The notes under the pieces: model-generated
What the model was told of the DNA's origin: nothing
Databases searched by the model: none
The model's input: the letters and a program-made list of their open reading frames with translations, nothing else
Shown here: in pieces, positions 6,776 through 9,611 of the stretch
Layout: every line of letters begins with the position of its first letter
How positions within the stretch are numbered: position 1 is the first letter of the stretch
NCBI GenBank assembly: GCA_944326625.1
Contig: CALVER010000043.1
Coordinates: forward strand, 1-9,611
Length of the DNA: 9,611 nucleotides
Origin: Candidatus Gastranaerophilales bacterium
Lineage (GTDB): Bacteria > Cyanobacteriota > Vampirovibrionia > Gastranaerophilales > Gastranaerophilaceae
Reading direction: 5' to 3'
Position numbers and translations under genes: made by a program

Positions 6776-8080
6776 ATGATGTTAACTATCACAAATATAA
6801 AAGCACGGCAGATATTGGATTCTCGCGGTAATCCGACGATTGAGGCGGAAGTTGAATTACCGTCCGGCATAATAGGTCGTGCAGCCGTACCCTCCGGCGC
6901 ATCAAAAGGTATACACGAAGCATGGGAACTTCGCGACGGAGATAAATCCATATATAATGGCCTAAGTGTTTTAAATGCAGTTAAAAATATTGAGGAAAAA
7001 ATCTCACCCGAACTAATCGGAAAAGATGCTTTTTATCAGAATATTATTGACAAAACAATGATTAATCTTGATAAAACCGCAAACAAATCAAAACTCGGCG
7101 CAAATGCCATACTTGGTGTTTCGCTTGCTGCCGCACAAGCCGCGGCAAATAGTTTAAAAATGCCTTTATACAGATATTTAGGCGGAATAAATGCCGTAAC
7201 ACTTCCGGTGCCCATGATGAACATATTGAATGGCGGTGCGCATGCGAATAATAACTTAGATTTTCAAGAATTTATGATAACACCTGTCGGAGCTGAAAAT
7301 TTTGAACATGCAATGCAAATGGGCGCTGAAATTTTCCATAGACTCAAAAAAATTCTCAATGAAAAAGGACTTGCAACATCAGTCGGCGACGAAGGCGGCT
7401 TTGCACCAAATCTGCAGCATAATTCCGACGCCATAGAACTTATTTTGGACGCAATAAATCAGACAAATTATACAACGGAACAGGTAAAAATTTGTCTTGA
7501 TATTGCATCCTCGGAATTCTATGAAAACGGCCGATATATAATAGAAAACCACGCCATGACATACGACGAAATGACCGATCTTTTAACAAATTTGGTAAAC
7601 AAATACCCGATAATATCAATAGAAGACGGCATGGCAGAAGAAGATTGGGAAGGGTGGAAACTTTTAACCGAACAATTAGGCGGCAAATGCCAGCTTGTTG
7701 GTGATGACCTTTTTGTAACAAATCCCAAAAGACTAAAAGAAGGGATTAAAAAATGTGCCGCAAATTCTATTCTTATTAAGTTAAACCAAATCGGAACATT
7801 ATCCGAAACGCTTGAAACAATACGACTTGCGCAAATTGCAGGTTATTCCGCAATAGTTTCCCACAGATCCGGCGAAACAGAGGACACCTTCATCGCGGAT
7901 TTGGCAGTAGCCACAAACTGCGGCCAGATAAAAACAGGCTCGCTTTCACGAAGCGAAAGAATTGCAAAATATAACAGGTTGATAAGAATTGAACAGGAAC
8001 TCGGCTCAGCCGCAAAATTTCCGGGGCTTAAAGCCTTCAAAGGCCAAAAATTTGACAATGACTGCTCATGCGATTGTTAA
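6776..8080 (+). CDS. eno: Enolase (phosphopyruvate hydratase)
   Basis: Enolase converts 2-phosphoglycerate to phosphoenolpyruvate in glycolysis and gluconeogenesis, as a Mg-dependent cytoplasmic enzyme. The 434 residues match the usual length. Expected residues are present: Ser43 in the mobile loop SGASKG, His156 and Glu165 (GGAHANNNLDFQEFMI), catalytic Glu206 (GDEGGFAP), Mg ligands Asp242, Glu283 and Asp310 (GDDLFVTNP), catalytic Lys335 (IKLNQIG), His363 (SHRSGETED) and Lys386 (IKTGSLSRSER). Two oddities: Lys44 replaces the almost universal Thr of SGASTG, and the C-terminus ends in CSCDC. The frame extends upstream to a TTG at 6755, but AAGGAG (6764-6769) lies inside that extension, so the start is ATG 6776, or the adjacent ATG 6779. 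Promoter elements are not clear; TATACT (6714-6719) lacks a matching -35. No strong terminator follows, so transcripts may run into the small genes downstream. Confidence 0.96.
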   Translation: MMLTITNIKARQILDSRGNPTIEAEVELPSGIIGRAAVPSGASKGIHEAWELRDGDKSIYNGLSVLNAVKNIEEKISPELIGKDAFYQNIIDKTMINLDKTANKSKLGANAILGVSLAAAQAAANSLKMPLYRYLGGINAVTLPVPMMNILNGGAHANNNLDFQEFMITPVGAENFEHAMQMGAEIFHRLKKILNEKGLATSVGDEGGFAPNLQHNSDAIELILDAINQTNYTTEQVKICLDIASSEFYENGRYIIENHAMTYDEMTDLLTNLVNKYPIISIEDGMAEEDWEGWKLLTEQLGGKCQLVGDDLFVTNPKRLKEGIKKCAANSILIKLNQIGTLSETLETIRLAQIAGYSAIVSHRSGETEDTFIADLAVATNCGQIKTGSLSRSERIAKYNRLIRIEQELGSAAKFPGLKAFKGQKFDNDCSCDC

Positions 8081-8118
8081 TTCTATTATGTAAAAATATG
8101 TAACAAAGCACTTAAAAA

Positions 8119-8171
8119 CCTTAAAGATTTTTTAGCTGAAATCCGATAGATTTTTTGTAAGATCTTTAAGG
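8119..8171 (+). promoter_or_regulatory. Structured leader that pairs with the ribosome-binding site of the next gene
   Basis: CCTTAAAGAT (8119-8128) and ATCTTTAAGG (8162-8171) form a perfect 10-bp stem around a 33-nt interior. The 3' arm covers the start of the Shine-Dalgarno sequence AAGGAG (8168-8173) of the gene at 8183, so folding would hide it. Inside, AAATC (8139-8143) can pair with GATTT on either side: downstream at 8149-8153, which is compatible with the outer stem, or upstream at 8126-8130, which takes three bases from the outer stem. The two GATTT copies lie in a direct repeat AGATTTTTT (8125-8133, 8148-8156). This looks like a translational switch, thermosensor or protein-binding site; no known riboswitch class is recognised. 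Confidence 0.5.
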
Positions 8172-8182
8172 AGAAGTGTATT

Positions 8183-8395
8183 ATGGACGAGAAGAAAATC
8201 ATGAGCGAAGAAGATTTAATGGTTGATTTTGCCGAAATGACAAGTTTCGACTTTAATTCTTTGGATTATCAGCAAATGCAGGATTTGCATAAGATTACGG
8301 ACAGTGAATATGCTGAAAAACCTTATGCGTTTAAATTCGGCAAATTTGATTTGGCAGATTTGTTCAGATCATTTGTAGCTCAAAAAGAAGTGTAA
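8183..8395 (+). CDS. Small acidic protein of unknown function (70 residues)
   Basis: I do not recognise this protein. It is 70 residues, strongly acidic in its first two thirds (MDEKKIMSEEDLMVDFAEM) and rich in aromatic-acidic pairs (FDFNSLDY, FKFGKFDLADLF). It has no signal peptide, membrane segment or cysteine, so it is probably a soluble cytoplasmic protein or small adaptor. AAGGAG (8168-8173) is 9 bp before the ATG, a strong site, but it is partly buried in the leader hairpin. The gene begins 102 bp after enolase and sits 27 bp before a second small gene with its own ribosome-binding site, so those two probably form an operon. The good start, the coding-like composition and the terminator after the pair support it as real. 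Confidence 0.7.
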   Translation: MDEKKIMSEEDLMVDFAEMTSFDFNSLDYQQMQDLHKITDSEYAEKPYAFKFGKFDLADLFRSFVAQKEV

Positions 8396-8422
8396 AGCTC
8401 GTTGAATTAGGGAGTTATGTGT

Positions 8423-8641
8423 ATGGAAAATTTTGACGATTTGTTTCAGGAAAACTGCTTTTTGCCATGTATTGGCGAAGCTGAGCCCAAACAACAACCA
8501 TTTGTCAGACAGCACAAAAGTTTAGACACATTACTTGCAGAACTGGAAGTGATAAAGAACAATATAGAGGAGATAAAAGCCAGAGAATGGCATCTGGCTA
8601 AATTGATGCAATTCCACAAAGAGGGGCTTGCCCCTCAATAG
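8423..8641 (+). CDS. Small coiled-coil-prone protein of unknown function (72 residues)
   Basis: I do not recognise this protein. It has 72 residues, with a short acidic start MENFDDLFQENCFLPCIGEA containing Cys13 and Cys17, a Pro/Gln-rich hinge, then a helix from about residue 33 to 62. In the helix, leucine and isoleucine fall at near-heptad spacing (LDTLLAELEVIKNNIEEIKA), which suggests a coiled coil and protein-protein contact. The frame has ATGs at 8417 and 8423. AGGGAG (8409-8414) is only 2 bp from the first but 8 bp from the second, so 8423 is chosen. It follows the 70-residue gene by 27 bp and is followed by a terminator. Its last codons include a GC-rich palindrome, GAGGGG / CCCCTC (8621-8636). 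Confidence 0.68.
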   Translation: MENFDDLFQENCFLPCIGEAEPKQQPFVRQHKSLDTLLAELEVIKNNIEEIKAREWHLAKLMQFHKEGLAPQ

Positions 8642-8654
8642 GCTGCCGGACTTG

Positions 8655-8684
8655 AAAAGCACCTCAAAAAGAGGTGCTTTTTTT
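8655..8684 (+). terminator. Rho-independent terminator of the small-gene operon
   Basis: GCACCTC (8659-8665) and GAGGTGC (8671-8677) form a perfect 7-bp stem with the loop AAAAA. It is extended by four A-T pairs and followed by seven T (8678-8684). It lies 14 bp after the stop codon of the 72-residue gene. Confidence 0.92.
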
Positions 8685-8715
8685 AAATAAAAAGCACTTC
8701 TTTTTGGAGAAGTGC
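8685..8715 (-). terminator. Rho-independent terminator for the minus-strand Cys-rich gene
   Basis: GCACTTCT (8694-8701) and AGAAGTGC (8708-8715) form an 8-bp stem with a 6-nt loop. Read on the minus strand, it is followed by TTTTTATTT (8693-8685), a suitable U-tract, and it lies 38 bp past the stop of the minus-strand gene. In the plus direction no T-run follows, so it acts leftwards. It abuts the opposite-facing plus-strand terminator and resembles it in sequence. Confidence 0.8.
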
Positions 8716-8752
8716 AACAATTACTTTGTCAGAAAAATGGAAAAAAGGAGTA

Positions 8753-8977
8753 TTAAGCCAGCCGGGGTTTACCTGTAAGATTTATTAATGCGTCTATAAC
8801 TTTTGGCATTTGACAGACGAATGAGTAATTACCGTGTGCTAAAGAACATTTTTTGCAGTCACAATGAATTCTGTAGCATTCAAGTGCTTGTTCCGTCCAA
8901 TTTTGTGTTATGGATTCGGAAATTTCTCCCTTAGTCTGAGGATAAAAATCTTCTTCAACATCCTGATACTCTCTCAT
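8753..8977 (-). CDS. Small cysteine-rich protein of unknown function, possible metal binder
   Basis: This 74-residue protein from ATG 8977 is of no family I can name. An acidic N-terminal stretch (MREYQDVEEDFYPQTKGEI) leads to a cluster ECYRIHCDCKKCSLAHGNYS followed by FVCQMP. Its five cysteines have spacing C-x4-C-x-C-x2-C-x10-C, with two histidines interspersed, which suggests a Zn or Fe-S site or disulfides. The C-terminus KVIDALINLTGKPRLA looks helical. There is no signal peptide, so it is probably cytoplasmic. A GTG at 8989 in the same frame is an alternative start (78 residues): GGGG lies 6 bp before the ATG and AGG lies 6 bp before the GTG, and neither is strong. A dedicated terminator follows. 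Upstream are an A10 run and TTGACC (minus strand, 9023-9018), but no good -10 fits. Confidence 0.7.
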   Translation of the reverse strand: MREYQDVEEDFYPQTKGEISESITQNWTEQALECYRIHCDCKKCSLAHGNYSFVCQMPKVIDALINLTGKPRLA

Positions 8978-9052
8978 TACAAACCCCACAGATTACCTAC
9001 CCATGTTCATTTTATCAGGTCAAATTTTTTTTTTAATCCTCTATTTAATGGA

Positions 9053-9075
9053 TTTATGTAAAATACTTACATAAA
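9053..9075. repeat. Inverted repeat TTTATGTAA / TTACATAAA
   Basis: The arms TTTATGTAA (9053-9061) and TTACATAAA (9067-9075) are perfect 9-bp inverted copies around AATAC. It lies upstream of the minus-strand Cys-rich gene and could be an operator or part of the adjoining repeat mosaic. The right arm is also part of an 11-bp direct repeat, TTACATAAAAA, at 9067-9077 and 9318-9328. Confidence 0.55.
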
Positions 9076-9197
9076 AAGTACCAAAGCATAAGCGAACAGA
9101 GGCTGGAGGGCTTTGCGAAGGTAAAGGCCGCAACGCCGTTTAATGCGAGCGAACAAGAGAGACACGACAACAAACTTGACCTTGGATAATCCTTATA

Positions 9198-9309
9198 CGT
9201 CATCCCGCACTGCCTGAGGCAGGACAAGACATCTGATTTTGGTCGAATGCAATTCGTCATCCCGCATTTATTGCGGGATCTAATATAATGTCGGATTAGT
9301 AAATCCGAC
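9198..9309. repeat. Cluster of four short hairpins with repeated CGTCATCCCGCA
   Basis: CGTCATCCCGCA occurs at 9198-9209 and 9255-9266. Perfect stems in order: CTGCC/GGCAG, loop TGA (9210-9222); CGAAT/ATTCG, loop GCA (9244-9256); ATCCCGCA/TGCGGGAT, loop TTTAT (9259-9279); GTCGGATT/AATCCGAC, loop AGTA (9290-9309). The CATCCCGC...GCGGGAT unit is of a kind that recurs as a dispersed intergenic repeat in some bacterial genomes; that statement is from recall. Confidence 0.8.
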
Positions 9310-9343
9310 CTACATTTTTACATAAAAACTATTATAGGTATGT

Positions 9344-9401
9344 CTTTTTGTTCACTTTTTCTTTTTGTAGCGATGCAAAAAGAAAAAGTGAACCGAAAAA
9401 G
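9344..9401. repeat. Long hairpin with an 18-bp perfect stem
   Basis: GTTCACTTTTTCTTTTTG (9350-9367) pairs perfectly with CAAAAAGAAAAAGTGAAC (9376-9393) around an 8-nt loop, TAGCGATG. A further six pairs, CTTTTT (9344-9349) with AAAAAG (9396-9401), extend it across a CG bulge. The stem is almost pure pyrimidine on one strand and purine on the other. It could act as a transcript end, an RNase substrate or a mobile repeat. Confidence 0.85.
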
Positions 9402-9421
9402 AAAAACACGCTGTTATATTT

Positions 9422-9576
9422 GCAATCCTCTGGATTGCTCAAGCCCTAATGGGCGCACTCCGTGCCGTTTTAGCTCTCCCCCACCCCTTGGTGGGCGGAG
9501 GGAGAGCTAAAATCTCTTACCGCGCCTAAGGACAACGGCGCGGAGCTGCTACGCAGCATTAATACCGCGATAGCGG
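9422..9576. repeat. Chain of seven consecutive GC-richer hairpins
   Basis: Perfect stems in order: GCAATCC/GGATTGC, loop TCT (9422-9438); GCCC/GGGC, loop TAAT (9443-9454); GCAC/GTGC, loop TCC (9455-9465); TTTTAGCTCTCCC/GGGAGAGCTAAAA (9468-9512) with inner stem CCACC/GGTGG (9481-9494); CCGCGCC/GGCGCGG (9520-9543); GCTGC/GCAGC, loop TAC (9545-9557); CCGC/GCGG, loop GATA (9565-9576). The 13-bp stem followed by TCTC is the most stable. No known RNA family is recognised. Confidence 0.82.
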
Positions 9577-9611
9577 AGTGAACAATAACTGTAGCCGAAA
9601 CAATCTTCATA

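Larger units (their letters stand above)
8990..9611. other. Gene-free, palindrome-rich intergenic region
   Basis: I find no convincing gene in these 622 bp. Open frames here, such as minus 9054-9260, lack a ribosome-binding site and run across palindromes. The left part (8990-9080) is AT-rich, with a T10 run (9025-9034). Positions 9081-9190 are unclassified and carry no clear structure. From about 9198 to the end, the DNA is a chain of short hairpins, notably more GC-rich after 9420. It could hold dispersed repeats, transcript 3' ends or an unknown structured RNA. Confidence 0.7.

Noticed and set aside
8417..8422. ATG at 8417 as start of the 72-residue gene
   Set aside because: It lies only 2 bp after the AGGGAG site, while the ATG at 8423 has a proper 8-bp spacing.
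8621..8636. GAGGGG / CCCCTC hairpin as a second terminator of the small-gene operon
   Set aside because: It lies within the last codons of the gene and has no T-run after it. It may stabilise the transcript end, but termination is explained by the hairpin at 8655-8684.
8864..9061. Plus-strand open frame of 65 codons opposite the Cys-rich gene
   Set aside because: It overlaps the better-supported minus-strand gene, lacks a Shine-Dalgarno site, and its hydrophobic composition is what antisense reading of that gene and an AT-rich leader would give.
9054..9260. Minus-strand open frame of 68 codons
   Set aside because: It has no ribosome-binding site, a Cys/Ser/Leu-rich composition unlike a folded protein, and runs through several palindromes, including part of the CGTCATCCCGCA repeats.
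9198..9576. CRISPR array
   Set aside because: The units are different palindromes of different lengths, with no constant repeat and no regular spacers, and no cas gene is present.

Overview
The window reads as a chromosomal segment from an AT-rich, diderm (outer-membrane-bearing) bacterium. The genes are AT-rich, Shine-Dalgarno sites are strong, and one gene encodes a secreted beta-helix protein with a signal peptide and a C-terminal outer-membrane barrel. From memory, the barrel resembles the large autotransporter family of gut Gastranaerophilales (Melainabacteria / Vampirovibrionia). That placement is inference from recall; no search was run.

Layout, left to right. (1) Positions 1-1044 hold the C-terminal three quarters of a MATE-family efflux transporter whose start lies outside the window. 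(2) Its 3' end overlaps, tail to tail by 6 bp, a small XRE-type helix-turn-helix regulator (1039-1369, minus). One extra base near 1249 breaks this gene; removing it restores a complete HTH domain. (3) A 159-bp divergent intergenic region carries a good sigma-70-type promoter and a candidate operator. It leads into a 1474-residue polymorphic-outer-membrane-protein-like autotransporter (1529-5953) with about 30 GGA(I/V)/FxxN modules. (4) A palindromic bidirectional terminator separates it from a convergent DJ-1/PfpI-superfamily gene (5964-6641, minus), whose stop codon lies in the terminator loop. (5) Divergent from that gene is enolase (6776-8080). (6) Downstream lie two small unknown genes (8183-8395 and 8423-8641). 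The ribosome-binding site of the first is buried in a long 5'UTR hairpin. They end at a strong terminator, back to back with an opposite-facing terminator for a Cys-rich small protein (8753-8977, minus). (7) The last 620 bp (8990-9611) show no credible gene. They are a mosaic of short palindromes and hairpins, including one stem of 18 perfect base pairs, and are more GC-rich than the genes.

No shared pathway links all the genes. Enolase is core glycolysis, and the DJ-1-like protein may be a stress or reactive-carbonyl enzyme. MATE and the autotransporter act at the envelope. The points most worth follow-up are the palindrome mosaic at the right end, the RBS-masking leader before the small-gene pair, the frameshifted regulator beside the surface-protein promoter, and the small Cys-rich protein.
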